NCBI GenBank assembly: GCA_016721875.1
Contig: JADKHG010000005.1
Location: 1-64,000 of the forward strand
Source: Sphingomonadales bacterium
GTDB taxonomy: Bacteria; Pseudomonadota; Alphaproteobacteria; Sphingomonadales; Sphingomonadaceae
Direction: 5' to 3'
DNA: 64,000 nt
The translations under genes were made by a program, and so were the position numbers. Shown here piece by piece: positions 19,059-27,021 of the stretch; positions within the stretch are counted from its first letter, which is position 1, and every line of letters begins with the position of its first letter. Under the pieces are notes generated by a model. That model did no database searches. It was not told where the DNA came from and saw only the letters and a program-made list of their open reading frames with translations.

Positions 19059-20141
19059 ATGCTATTAGATCAGCAAATTATCGCTAATTGCAGTTGCGAC
19101 GATTGGGCAATTCGCTCAGAATTCTGGCTTTCCGAATATGCGCAATCCCTTCCAATTAGGAAAGCCCGACAACGCAATCCAGCGCCTTTGATTTTGAATG
19201 GCCACGGAGTGTCATTGCGTGTCGAGAGCGGCGCATTGGTAATTCGGGATGGCTATACCCATTATCCGCAGCAACAGACGAAATATCGCTTTTTCCCTCG
19301 CGACCTCGATTTGCCAACGCGGATATTGCTGCTGGACGGTAGCGGCACTCTTTCTTTTGACGTGCTGTCATGGCTATCCGAGCAAGGGGTGGCACTGGCC
19401 AGAATCAAGTCGAGTGGTGATATTGCAGTAGTCGCCAGTGGCGCTGGTTATGCAGGCGACCGGAAAAAGGTCGAATGGCAACTGGACATGCGAGCAGATA
19501 TGTCCAAGCGCATTACCTTCGCGGCAGACCTTATCCGGCGGAAGATTGTCTCTGGCATTCCTACGCTCGAAGCCCATATTCCACCGTCCAGATTGCGCGA
19601 CATAGCGCTTGCAAAAGCAAAAGCCGGAATTGACCGATTGGATCGCGAAACATTCACCGACATGAACGCGATTTTCGCAATCGAAGGCGAATGTGCATCG
19701 GCCTATTTCCGTTCGTGGCAAGGATTGCCTGTTCGCTGGAAAGGCATCACGCGCCGTCCTATCCCGCAAGATTGGCATGCCTATGGATTGCGCAGCTCTC
19801 TTGTTACCGGCGTGAAGGCTGAAAACCGCAACGCTTCGCATCCGGTTAACGCCATGCTGAATTATGCATATGCGGTGAAGCTGGCGAAATTGCAGATAGA
19901 AGCCATCGCCGATGGATATGACCCAACAATTGGGATCATGCACAACAGCACACGGGGCAGTCGCGCATGGGTACTCGACATGATCGAATTAGAGCGCGCC
20001 GCCGTTGATGCGATTGTCCTGCAATTCGTTCACGAAAAGTGCTTTGCCCCAGCTGATTTCATTTTGCGCAAAGACGGCTGTTGCAGGTTATCGCCGCAAT
20101 TGGCTAGGTTAGTCGCCAATTCAGTCAGCCGCATTTCCTAG
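19059..20141 (+). CDS. cas1: Cas1 homologue, stand-alone (casposase)
   Basis: A 360-residue Cas1 integrase. The C-terminal catalytic half shows FAIEGECASAYF (Glu209), NASHPVNAMLNYAYAV, GYDPTIGIMHNS (His295) and VLDMIELERAAVD (Asp307/Glu310), which are the metal-binding residues of active Cas1. The N-terminal half has the beta-strand lobe (LILNGHGVSLRVESGALVIRDG). No cas2, other cas gene or CRISPR repeats are present in the window. It shares the island with a family B polymerase and HNH genes and lies between terminal inverted repeats, so I infer a transposase role. The HNH gene starts 11 bases downstream. Confidence 0.93.
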   Translation: MLLDQQIIANCSCDDWAIRSEFWLSEYAQSLPIRKARQRNPAPLILNGHGVSLRVESGALVIRDGYTHYPQQQTKYRFFPRDLDLPTRILLLDGSGTLSFDVLSWLSEQGVALARIKSSGDIAVVASGAGYAGDRKKVEWQLDMRADMSKRITFAADLIRRKIVSGIPTLEAHIPPSRLRDIALAKAKAGIDRLDRETFTDMNAIFAIEGECASAYFRSWQGLPVRWKGITRRPIPQDWHAYGLRSSLVTGVKAENRNASHPVNAMLNYAYAVKLAKLQIEAIADGYDPTIGIMHNSTRGSRAWVLDMIELERAAVDAIVLQFVHEKCFAPADFILRKDGCCRLSPQLARLVANSVSRIS

Positions 20142-20152
20142 AGGGAAGAACA

Positions 20153-20791
20153 TTGAGCGAGACAACATTTGGAGAAGGATTTGACACAACGTTAAAATCC
20201 CTTCCGTCGGGGTCATTTTCAACTGCTGATTTTGTCACTGAGTACCGAAAATCATTTCCGGATGAATGGCTTCAGCTTGAAAAGCTTTTTGGCGTCGGGG
20301 GAAAGGGAGCGGGACAGCATCACACGGTATTTACAAGAGTGGCACACCACCTCAGTAAACTGGCTAAGGGAGGCAATCTTCAAAAACTTGATTATCGCTC
20401 AGCTCCCGATTGGTGGGGTAACGGTGTAGTTCAATTCTGGACTAGAGATGTCGATTCCCAAGTTCCTGCCGTTCCGGGTGATGACATTGATTACGAGTTT
20501 CGCGAGGGATCGGTTCTTCTGAAGACTCATCTCCGCAAAGAGCGTGCTCGAGGTCTCTCGAAAAAGAAGAAGCTGGCTTTTCGTGTGGAGCACGGAAGAT
20601 TATTTTGCGAGCGATGCCAGTTGGACCCTGAGACAGAATTTGGGGAAGAGTTTGGTAGTGCTGTCATCGAGGTTCATCACGCCGCTATCGCAGTTGGCAA
20701 AATGAGCGAAGGCCACCGAACGAAGCTATCTGATTTGCAATGCCTTTGCGCGAATTGTCATAGACTCACTCATGCGGAACTCTCGGTTTAG
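20153..20791 (+). CDS. HNH endonuclease domain protein downstream of cas1
   Basis: A 212-residue protein with a C-terminal HNH fold: FCERC (Cys152, Cys155), IEVHHA (His175-176) and CANCHRLTH (Cys199, Cys202, His203). The N-terminal 130 residues match nothing I know and may bind DNA. The start is TTG 20153 with GAGGGAAG upstream, 11 bases after cas1, so it is co-transcribed and may act with Cas1. It is unrelated in sequence to the smaller HNH at 17254, so the element has two such nucleases. Confidence 0.85.
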   Translation: MSETTFGEGFDTTLKSLPSGSFSTADFVTEYRKSFPDEWLQLEKLFGVGGKGAGQHHTVFTRVAHHLSKLAKGGNLQKLDYRSAPDWWGNGVVQFWTRDVDSQVPAVPGDDIDYEFREGSVLLKTHLRKERARGLSKKKKLAFRVEHGRLFCERCQLDPETEFGEEFGSAVIEVHHAAIAVGKMSEGHRTKLSDLQCLCANCHRLTHAELSV

Positions 20792-20858
20792 AGCTTTGAG
20801 GTCACGCGTTGGCGTTTACACGGCGCTCGCTACGATTGACTGCAATGGAGGTTAGCAC

Positions 20859-21245
20859 ATGCGCAAGATTGGAGACCGCTCAGAGCGTGCAAGCGACTTG
20901 ATTGTAAACCGCGTCACATTTCATTTGTCGCGAGGTAAGACGGAAGCTGAAATTTTTCCTGAGATGATTGGCAATGATGTGACCCAAGATGAGATTCCTT
21001 TGCTGATCCAACTTTCGCGACAAAGAACAGCAGCGGCCCACTTAGCCTACCGTCAGGACATGCAGAAATCCGCTCTGGGCTGGATTGCATTTGGAATAGC
21101 AATGTTAGGGATCGCATTTTTCCTATCGAACGGCGATGTCCCATTGCTTCGTCAGGGTCGGCTTACATTAGGATGGTTGGCGGGCGCAGGAGCGGTCGCT
21201 TACGGGATTTGGCGCTATCTCGATCCGAGCTACAAGGGCAATTAA
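20859..21245 (+). CDS. Small two-TM membrane protein at the right end of the element
   Basis: A 128-residue protein. It has a polar helical N-terminus (LIVNRVTFHLSRGKTEAEIF) and two membrane spans (ALGWIAFGIAMLGIAFFLS and LTLGWLAGAGAVAYGIW). It sits 67 bases after the HNH gene. No family is recognised; it may be a further cargo gene. Start ATG follows GGAGG. Confidence 0.6.
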   Translation: MRKIGDRSERASDLIVNRVTFHLSRGKTEAEIFPEMIGNDVTQDEIPLLIQLSRQRTAAAHLAYRQDMQKSALGWIAFGIAMLGIAFFLSNGDVPLLRQGRLTLGWLAGAGAVAYGIWRYLDPSYKGN

Positions 21246-21311
21246 ATGCCGCTTTCTGAGAGCACAAGCCGACCCCCGACTCTTGTGAGGCAACTCGCAA
21301 AATAGGATGCA

Positions 21312-21337
21312 GGGAGTTGACAGTGTAGTCAGCTCCC
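21312..21337. repeat. Subterminal dyad at the right end of the element
   Basis: GGGAGTTGAC (21312-21321) is complementary to GTCAGCTCCC (21328-21337) with one G.T wobble and a six-base loop. It lies 26 bases inside the right end. The left end has a different dyad at 8191-8212. Either could be an integrase-binding site or a transcript end. Confidence 0.5.
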
Positions 21338-21353
21338 CGCGTTTCTGTGCTGT

Positions 21354-21363
21354 TCGCTATACC
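21354..21363 (-). repeat. Terminal inverted repeat, right
   Basis: TCGCTATACC reads GGTATAGCGA on the minus strand and matches the left end at 9 of 10 positions. It directly abuts the second copy of the 19 bp direct repeat. Confidence 0.75.
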
Positions 21364-21382
21364 CCCCGTGCTTGACACGGGG
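21364..21382 (+). repeat. 19 bp direct repeat, right (target-site duplication)
   Basis: Exact copy of 8164-8182. Downstream it continues TTGGGCTATCGCGGTC, which the left copy lacks. Confidence 0.8.
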
Positions 21383-21449
21383 TTGGGCTATCGCGGTCAC
21401 CAAAGAGCCAAGCCCCGCATCAAGTGCGGGGCGACGTTAATTAGAAACT
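21383..21449. repeat. Right half of the interrupted REP doublet
   Basis: Contains the second hairpin (GCCCCGCATCAAGTGCGGGGC) and ends with GCGACGTTAATTAGAAACT. In reverse this mirrors the AGTTTCTAATT..CGTCGCCCCG start of the left half. The doublet was therefore one unit before the insertion. Confidence 0.8.
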
Positions 21450-21451
21450 GG

Positions 21452-22471
21452 TCAACCTGTGGTTGAGCGGACCGCTTGGATATGCCTTGCCTTTTCCTCT
21501 TCCGACAAAAACGATCCGGCGAAACTATTCTCCGCCAGTTGCACAATCTCTTCGCGGTTCAAATCCAGCGCATCGGCTATCGCCCTGAAATTGGTGTTCA
21601 CATAGCCACCAAAATAGGCCGGATCGTCCGAATTGACCGTCGCCCGGATGCCCAGATCGAGCATCCGCTTCACGGGGCTGTCCTCGATGCGGTCGATCAC
21701 GCACAGTTTGAGGTTTGACAGCGGACAGACAGTAAGCGTCTGCGTATCAGCGACGATCCGCTGCACCAGCGCCTCATCCTCCAGCGCGCGGTTGCCGTGG
21801 TCGATGCGGTCGACCTTCAACAGATCAAGCGCTTCCCAGACATAGGAAGGCGGGCCTTCTTCTCCGGCATGGGCGACCAGTTTCAAACCCTTTGCCTTGG
21901 CGTCGGCAAAGACGCGCGCAAATTTGGAAGGCGGGTGCCCGACTTCAGACGAATCAAGCCCCACCCCGGCAATGCGGTCCAGCCAAGGCTCGGCCTCGCG
22001 AAGTGTCGCAAAGGCAGCCTCCTCATCCAGATGGCGCAGGAAGCACATAATGAGCCGATAGCTGATCCCGAAACGCGCCTGCCCCTCGTCGAGCGCGCGC
22101 AATATCCCACCAATTGCGGTGTCGAAGGCAACACCCCGCTCGGTGTGGCCCTGCGGATCGAAGAATATCTCGACATGGCGCACTGCATCGGCGTGGGCGC
22201 GTTCGAGATAGGCAAAGGTCAGGTCGAAAAAATCCTGCTCGTGCAAAAGCACGCTCATTCCTTGATAATAGATATCGAGGAAATCCTGCAGGTTGGAAAA
22301 ATCATAGGCCGCGCGCACTTCCTCAACGCTGGCAAAGGGGATGGCAACTGCGTTGCGTTCAGCGAGCGCGAACAGCATTTCGGGCTCGAGCGAACCTTCT
22401 ATGTGCAGATGCAGCTCGGCTTTGGGTAATGCGTCGATCAACGCGTAGCGCGCCTCGCGGTCCATTGTCAT
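21452..22471 (-). CDS. Adenosine/adenine deaminase
   Basis: A 339-residue metal-dependent amidohydrolase that deaminates adenosine or adenine. Motifs are ELHLHIEGS (zinc His pair), LVAHAGEEGPP, DRIDHGNRALED and VNSDDPAYFGGY. The last is typical of the adenine deaminase branch, so adenine may be the true substrate. The ATG at 22471 overlaps the hpt stop (ATGA), which couples the two genes. Adenine to hypoxanthine, then Hpt to IMP, is a coherent salvage step. An apparent longer frame upstream is only read-through of the hpt gene. Confidence 0.88.
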   Translation of the reverse strand: MTMDREARYALIDALPKAELHLHIEGSLEPEMLFALAERNAVAIPFASVEEVRAAYDFSNLQDFLDIYYQGMSVLLHEQDFFDLTFAYLERAHADAVRHVEIFFDPQGHTERGVAFDTAIGGILRALDEGQARFGISYRLIMCFLRHLDEEAAFATLREAEPWLDRIAGVGLDSSEVGHPPSKFARVFADAKAKGLKLVAHAGEEGPPSYVWEALDLLKVDRIDHGNRALEDEALVQRIVADTQTLTVCPLSNLKLCVIDRIEDSPVKRMLDLGIRATVNSDDPAYFGGYVNTNFRAIADALDLNREEIVQLAENSFAGSFLSEEEKARHIQAVRSTTG

Positions 22472-23036
22472 ACTCGCTTCCCTGCCAATATAATCTCCGC
22501 CCCAGCCTTGTTCGCCCGGATTTCCTCCTCGGTCAGGCCGTTTATCTCGTGCGGGAAGACCAGCCAATCGTCGGTCTTGTGGACATAGAAATCTGGCGCC
22601 AGATCAGTGTATTGCGGGCCGGTTTGAAATAGACCGTGGCGATCTTCACCGTGCGCGGCATATTGTTGCGGCAACGTAGCTTGAGTTCGCGCAGGAAAGC
22701 ACGGATCGAGCGCCCGCTGTCGAACACATCGTCAATCACCAGCAGCGCGTCTTCGGGGTTCAGCGTGTCGATCAAATAGCCGAGCGCATAGACGCGCACT
22801 TCGGGTTCCTGCTGGTCTATGCCGGTATAGGAGGATGTGCGGATAGCGATATGGTCGCAGTCGATGCCGCGATATTCGAGCAGTTCCTGCACCGCGATGC
22901 CGATCGGCGCGCCACCGCGCCAGATGCCGACAATATGGGTCGGGCGGAAATCGGATTCAGCGATCAGATTGGCAAGGCGGAACGAGTCTTCAAGCAACCG
23001 GTCCGCCGTCAGATAGACCTTAGACCATGATGACAT
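22468..23036 (-). CDS. Hypoxanthine-type phosphoribosyltransferase, one frameshift
   Basis: Purine salvage enzyme of about 189 residues after repair. The PRPP-binding loop is LLVIDDVFDSGRS. The N-terminal part includes THIVGIWRGGAPIG. The frame breaks near 22620 at ATVYFKPARN and continues in another frame as TDLAPDFYVHKTDDWLVFPH. Overlap with the deaminase start argues that both belong to one purine-salvage operon. The indel is probably a sequence error. Confidence 0.85.
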
Positions 23037-23045
23037 TAGCGACGC

Positions 23046-24017
23046 TCACATTTCCCCGCGCGCTTTGCGGATCGCATACCATTTTTCGACATTGGCATTA
23101 TGCTCTTCCAGCGTGTTCGCGAACACATGGCCGCCCTTGCCGTCGGCGACGAAGAATAATGCCTCGGTCTTCGCGGGATTGAGCACTGCCTCAATCGCCG
23201 CACGCGAGGGGTTGGCAATCGGCCCCTTGGGCAGACCAACCATCGCATAGGTGTTATAGTCGTTCACCGCCGCAATTTCCGACTGGCGGATGCGCCGGCC
23301 CAACGGTTTACCCTTGGTAATCGGATATATGATCGTCGGGTCAGCCTGCAGCATCATGCCCTTTTTCAGGCGGTTGGAATAGACGCCAGCTACCGTCGGC
23401 AGTTCCTTCTTGAGCGAAGTTTCCTTCTCGACAATCGACGCCAGTGCAACGGCTTCCTCGGGCGTTTTTACCACTGTATCGGCGCTGCGTTTCGGCCAGA
23501 GTTCGGCGATCGTCTTTTTCATCGCGTCCTGCATCCGCAGCACGACCGCCGCGCGCGGCTCTCCCTTGTCAAAGGCATAACTGTCGGGGAGGATAGAGCC
23601 TTCTGCCGGCACCGGAATGTCGCCCTTCAGCCGGTCATTGGCGAGCAACCGCTCATAAACCATGATCGACGGCATTCCTTCGGGCACCGTCACCATACGC
23701 TGCACCGTCTTGCCGCCGGTCAGGATCGACAGGATTTCAGAGTTTGACGCATGCGCCGGGATCAGGAATTCGCCTGCCTTGATCGTGCTGGTCGCGCCAA
23801 AAATGCGTGCGCGGTTGACGAAGGCATCGGCGGATTTGATCACGCCACCCTTTTCCAGTTGTTCGGCGGCCAAGCGAATGCTCGATCCATCCTTGATCAC
23901 CACCGTCACTTCGCGCTGTGAAGGCCCGGCGGCTGTCCAGCCATAGACGAAATTGCCGCCCACCAGCAGCACAACCAAAGCGATGGCAATAAGCAGCCAT
24001 TTGGCGAATTTGGGCAT
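23046..24017 (-). CDS. mltG: Endolytic murein transglycosylase MltG
   Basis: A 323-residue single-span inner-membrane protein that cuts nascent glycan strands. The N-terminal anchor is KWLLIAIALVVLLVGGNFVYGW. YceG-fold motifs are ASIVEKET (catalytic Glu), GVYSNRLKKGMMLQADPT, YNTYAMVGLPKGPIANPS and ALFFVADGKGGHVFANTLEE. It follows fabF by five bases, the order found in many proteobacteria (fabF-mltG). Confidence 0.94.
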   Translation of the reverse strand: MPKFAKWLLIAIALVVLLVGGNFVYGWTAAGPSQREVTVVIKDGSSIRLAAEQLEKGGVIKSADAFVNRARIFGATSTIKAGEFLIPAHASNSEILSILTGGKTVQRMVTVPEGMPSIMVYERLLANDRLKGDIPVPAEGSILPDSYAFDKGEPRAAVVLRMQDAMKKTIAELWPKRSADTVVKTPEEAVALASIVEKETSLKKELPTVAGVYSNRLKKGMMLQADPTIIYPITKGKPLGRRIRQSEIAAVNDYNTYAMVGLPKGPIANPSRAAIEAVLNPAKTEALFFVADGKGGHVFANTLEEHNANVEKWYAIRKARGEM

Positions 24018-24022
24018 CGGCC

Positions 24023-25279
24023 TCAGATCGCTTTCATGATCAGGCTGGCATTGGTGCCGCCGAAACCAAAGCTGTTGTTGAGGACAGCGTTCACTTTGCG
24101 CTTCTTGGCCACGAGCGGAACGAGATCCACGCCTTCAGTGCCCTCATCGGGGTTTTCCAGATTGAGCGTTGGCGGCACAATCTGATCACGGATGGCGAGA
24201 ATGCAGAAAATGCTTTCAACCGCACCCGCACCGCCGAGCAAATGGCCGATTGCGGATTTGGTCGAACTCATTGACACAGTGCTGATCGCGTCACCGAACA
24301 GCCGCTTCACTGCACCCAGCTCAATCGTGTCCGCCATGGTCGAGGTGCCGTGGGCGTTGATATAGTCGATATCAGCAGGCGTCATTCCCGCTTTTTTCAG
24401 CGCCATCTGCATCGAACGGAAGGCCCCGTCGCCTTCCGGATGCGGCGCCGTCACATGGTTGGCGTCGCCTGACAGGCCATAGCCCACAACCTCAGCATAG
24501 ATTTTCGCGCCGCGTGCTTTGGCATGCTCATATTCTTCTAGCACAACAACACCTGCGCCTTCACCCATGACAAAGCCATCGCGGTCCTTGTCATAAGGGC
24601 GGCTGGCGCGTTCCGGCTCATCGTTGAACGCGGTGCAGAGCGCGCGTGCCTGCGCAAAACCGGCAATGCCAATGGGGCAAATGGTTGCTTCTGCGCCGCC
24701 TGCCAGCATGATGTCGGCGTCATCGTCGCGGATCATCCGCGCGGCATCGCCAATCGAATGCGCACCGGTCGAGCAAGCGGTCACAACGGCATGGTTCGGT
24801 CCCATCAGGCCATATTTGATCGAGACCTGACCCGAGATCAGGTTGATCAAGCGACCATGAACGAAATGCGGTGAAACGCGGCCCGGCCCTTTCTCGGCGA
24901 GCAAAAGCGATTCGCTTTCAATCCCTGGAAGTCCGCCAATACCCGATCCAATCGAGCAGCCCGCGCGCAAGCGGGTGGCGTCGTCCATTTCGGTCAGGCC
25001 TGCATCTTCCAGCGCCTGCCCGGCGGCGTCTATGCCATAGATGATGAAAGGATCGACCTGACGCTGCACCTTGTGATCAACGCGCTTGTCGGGATCGAAG
25101 CCATATTCATGGTCTTTCGGCTTCACTTCGCAGGCGATCAGGCATTTCTGGTCAGACGCGTCGAACCGCGTGATCCGCCCTGCACCCGATTTGGACGCAA
25201 GAATATTCGCCCACGCCGTTTCAACGTCAGCCCCCAACGGCGTAACCAGTCCCAGTCCAGTGACAACAACGCGACGCAT
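24023..25279 (-). CDS. fabF: 3-oxoacyl-ACP synthase II FabF
   Basis: A 418-residue condensing enzyme for fatty-acid elongation. The active-site Cys lies in VVTACSTGAHSIG. The two catalytic His are in INAHGTSTMADTIE and KSAIGHLLGGAGAVE, and the glycine-rich C-terminus is NNSFGFGGTNASL. The start is ATG 25279; a TTG just before it is less likely. It lies downstream of acpP, separated by a hairpin that may tune the acpP:fabF ratio. Confidence 0.95.
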   Translation of the reverse strand: MRRVVVTGLGLVTPLGADVETAWANILASKSGAGRITRFDASDQKCLIACEVKPKDHEYGFDPDKRVDHKVQRQVDPFIIYGIDAAGQALEDAGLTEMDDATRLRAGCSIGSGIGGLPGIESESLLLAEKGPGRVSPHFVHGRLINLISGQVSIKYGLMGPNHAVVTACSTGAHSIGDAARMIRDDDADIMLAGGAEATICPIGIAGFAQARALCTAFNDEPERASRPYDKDRDGFVMGEGAGVVVLEEYEHAKARGAKIYAEVVGYGLSGDANHVTAPHPEGDGAFRSMQMALKKAGMTPADIDYINAHGTSTMADTIELGAVKRLFGDAISTVSMSSTKSAIGHLLGGAGAVESIFCILAIRDQIVPPTLNLENPDEGTEGVDLVPLVAKKRKVNAVLNNSFGFGGTNASLIMKAI

Positions 25280-25338
25280 CAACTACTCTCCATCATGCGG
25301 TTTGCGGTTCATTAAGGCCAAGCCTTGCACAAAAGCAA

Positions 25339-25385
25339 ACGGCTTTCCAGCGGGAGCAGCCCGAGCCGGAAAGCCGTCTTGAAAC
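25339..25385 (-). terminator. Hairpin between acpP and fabF (attenuator or partial terminator)
   Basis: ACGGCTTTCC (25339-25348) pairs perfectly with GGAAAGCCGT (25368-25377). Read on the minus strand there is only a weak T-run after it (TTTGCTTTTGTG), so some read-through into fabF is likely. acpP needs far more product than fabF, so a partial terminator fits. Confidence 0.6.
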
Positions 25386-25418
25386 GTGACACATCGTGCT
25401 GCGCAGGGCAGCACAGGA

Positions 25419-25652
25419 TCAGCTGTTCGAGTTGATGAAGTCGATTGCGTCTTTGACGGTCGAAATCTTTTCGGCTGCGTCGTCGGGGATTTCGACATTA
25501 AATTCTTCTTCAAATGCCATAACCAATTCGACGATGTCGAGCGAGTCAGCACCCAGATCATCGATGAAGCTGGCTTCTTCGGTAACCTTGTCGGCTTCAA
25601 CGCCCAGATGTTCGACAACGATCTTCTTAACCCGATCTGCGGTATCGCTCAT
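25419..25652 (-). CDS. acpP: Acyl carrier protein
   Basis: A 77-residue acidic four-helix carrier of acyl chains. The phosphopantetheine site is GADSLDIVELV, with Ser37 as the attachment residue. Length and acidity are normal. It lies in the fab cluster, directly upstream of fabF. Confidence 0.97.
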   Translation of the reverse strand: MSDTADRVKKIVVEHLGVEADKVTEEASFIDDLGADSLDIVELVMAFEEEFNVEIPDDAAEKISTVKDAIDFINSNS

Positions 25653-25757
25653 TTTATGCCCCTTTGTTGATGGGATATGGATTTCGAAGACTGCCCCTAA
25701 TACCCTGCTGCGCGGCTGGCAAGGGGGGAGTCGAGCAAGCTGAAATTCGATGCTTTG

Positions 25758-27011
25758 CTATAAGGGATGCTTGACGCCGTATCGCCGGTGAAACAGTTCG
25801 ATTTGCGCCCACAGCTTGTTCAATCGCATAATCGATTCGATTTCCTTCTCGCTAAACGGTTTGTCGAGCAAGATAGGCGAATAGGTTGCGATATTATGCT
25901 GAATCACCGCCTTTAATGCGGGGGTTTCGCGGTAACCGACCGCCGACGCCAGGTCTGCGTCGGCCAGTTTGCGAATGGCTTCAGCGCCGGAGTCGACGAT
26001 CGAATCCTTTTCGCGCAGAAAATCCCCGAGCTCCTCAACGATGATCCATTTTAACGTATAATCGGCAACATCGTCGATCTGCGCCTTGTTCCATTTGTGC
26101 TTCAAAGCGCAGCTTTGCACCGCGACGTCGCGGGCCGCCTCTATCCGGGCATGGTTACGATAGTCGGCTTCCCAGCCCTGTTTATCTGCCGCAGACATCG
26201 CACTCAGAGCGCAATTCCATGGCTTTGCGGGATAGAGCATGCCTTTGAGCAAGGGTGAATAGTCGATCTCGACCAGTTCCACGGGTTTCTGCGCCGCAGG
26301 GGTTTTGGGCGTGGCTGCAGGCGCAGGTTTTGCGGCTATTGTAACGGGCGGCGTCGGGACAGGTTTGATGATCGGGGCGGCCGGTTGCGGAACGACCGGC
26401 TTGGCAGCAACGGCAACCGCTTTGGGCACGACAGGTGCTGGTGTCGGCTGACTAAGTTCAAGCCCCAGCTTGATCCGCTCCTGCCGCGCATGGGCATAGC
26501 TGCTTGCCAAGGAAGAGACGGCTTCACTCGCTGGCTTGCTCGCGCGCAACAGTACAAGATCGCTCCCGCGTCGTGCCAGTCCTGCTTCGATTACCGTCAA
26601 CAGGTCGGGCTTTTTCAGCGCCCAGCTGCGTTCACCCAATATATGCTGCGGCAGTTCGTTCACAGCATCGCGAACATTGTCTGGCCAGATACCGAATTTG
26701 CTGACGGCCGCTCGCTGTCCTTCGGCCATAAAAGTCCAAAGCTGCAATTGTTCGATTCGACTTTTTTCGATCATCGTCCAGCCATGGGTTTTGGCGCAAT
26801 TTGCCAGCCTCTTGTCGAAACCTGCGACAGCGACCTTCTCGTCAGCCTTTATCTGATCGGAGGTCTTGCCAAGTTGGACCAATTGCTTGTCTGCGGCGCT
26901 CATCCCCTGCACCGCACAGTCCGGGCTGGCAGGGGCTGAGTGCGCAGAAACGGCGACGGACGCAGCGGCCAATCCGCATGCTGCACGCAAAGCCCATAAC
27001 TTTATCTGCAT
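25758..27011 (-). CDS. Secreted protein with two copies of a Cys-containing helical domain and a Pro/Ala linker
   Basis: A 417-residue exported protein with signal peptide AACGLAAASVAVSAHSA. The N-terminal domain starts DCAVQGMSAADKQLV and includes CAKTHGW. A C-terminal copy starts NCALSAMSAADKQGW and includes CALKHKW, followed in both by a hydrophobic helix. Between them lies a Pro/Ala/Lys-rich linker (about residues 195-250). The two Cys of each copy could pair in the periplasm. The next gene upstream encodes a third, single-domain relative. No function is recognised; the site inside the fab cluster is unusual. Confidence 0.7.
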   Translation of the reverse strand: MQIKLWALRAACGLAAASVAVSAHSAPASPDCAVQGMSAADKQLVQLGKTSDQIKADEKVAVAGFDKRLANCAKTHGWTMIEKSRIEQLQLWTFMAEGQRAAVSKFGIWPDNVRDAVNELPQHILGERSWALKKPDLLTVIEAGLARRGSDLVLLRASKPASEAVSSLASSYAHARQERIKLGLELSQPTPAPVVPKAVAVAAKPVVPQPAAPIIKPVPTPPVTIAAKPAPAATPKTPAAQKPVELVEIDYSPLLKGMLYPAKPWNCALSAMSAADKQGWEADYRNHARIEAARDVAVQSCALKHKWNKAQIDDVADYTLKWIIVEELGDFLREKDSIVDSGAEAIRKLADADLASAVGYRETPALKAVIQHNIATYSPILLDKPFSEKEIESIMRLNKLWAQIELFHRRYGVKHPL

Positions 27012-27021
27012 CTCGTTACCC

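Larger units (their letters stand above)
8183..21363. mobile_element. Casposon-like self-synthesising transposon with methyltransferase/ATPase cargo
   Basis: A 13,181 bp element. The ends are GGTATAGTGA on the left and, in inverted orientation, GGTATAGCGA on the right, directly abutting a 19 bp direct repeat. The core (14151-20791) encodes a family B DNA polymerase, two HNH proteins, an HTH-like protein, an unknown protein and a stand-alone Cas1. The left part (8334-14174) carries a C5-cytosine methyltransferase, a double-GHKL ATPase and a receiver-domain protein, markedly AT-richer than the host genes. Known casposons combine Cas1, PolB, often HNH, terminal inverted repeats and target duplications. 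No CRISPR array, cas2, tRNA or tyrosine recombinase is present. Confidence 0.87.

Noticed and set aside
18970..21363. CRISPR array near cas1
   Set aside because: No regularly spaced repeats are present on either side of cas1 or anywhere else in the window.
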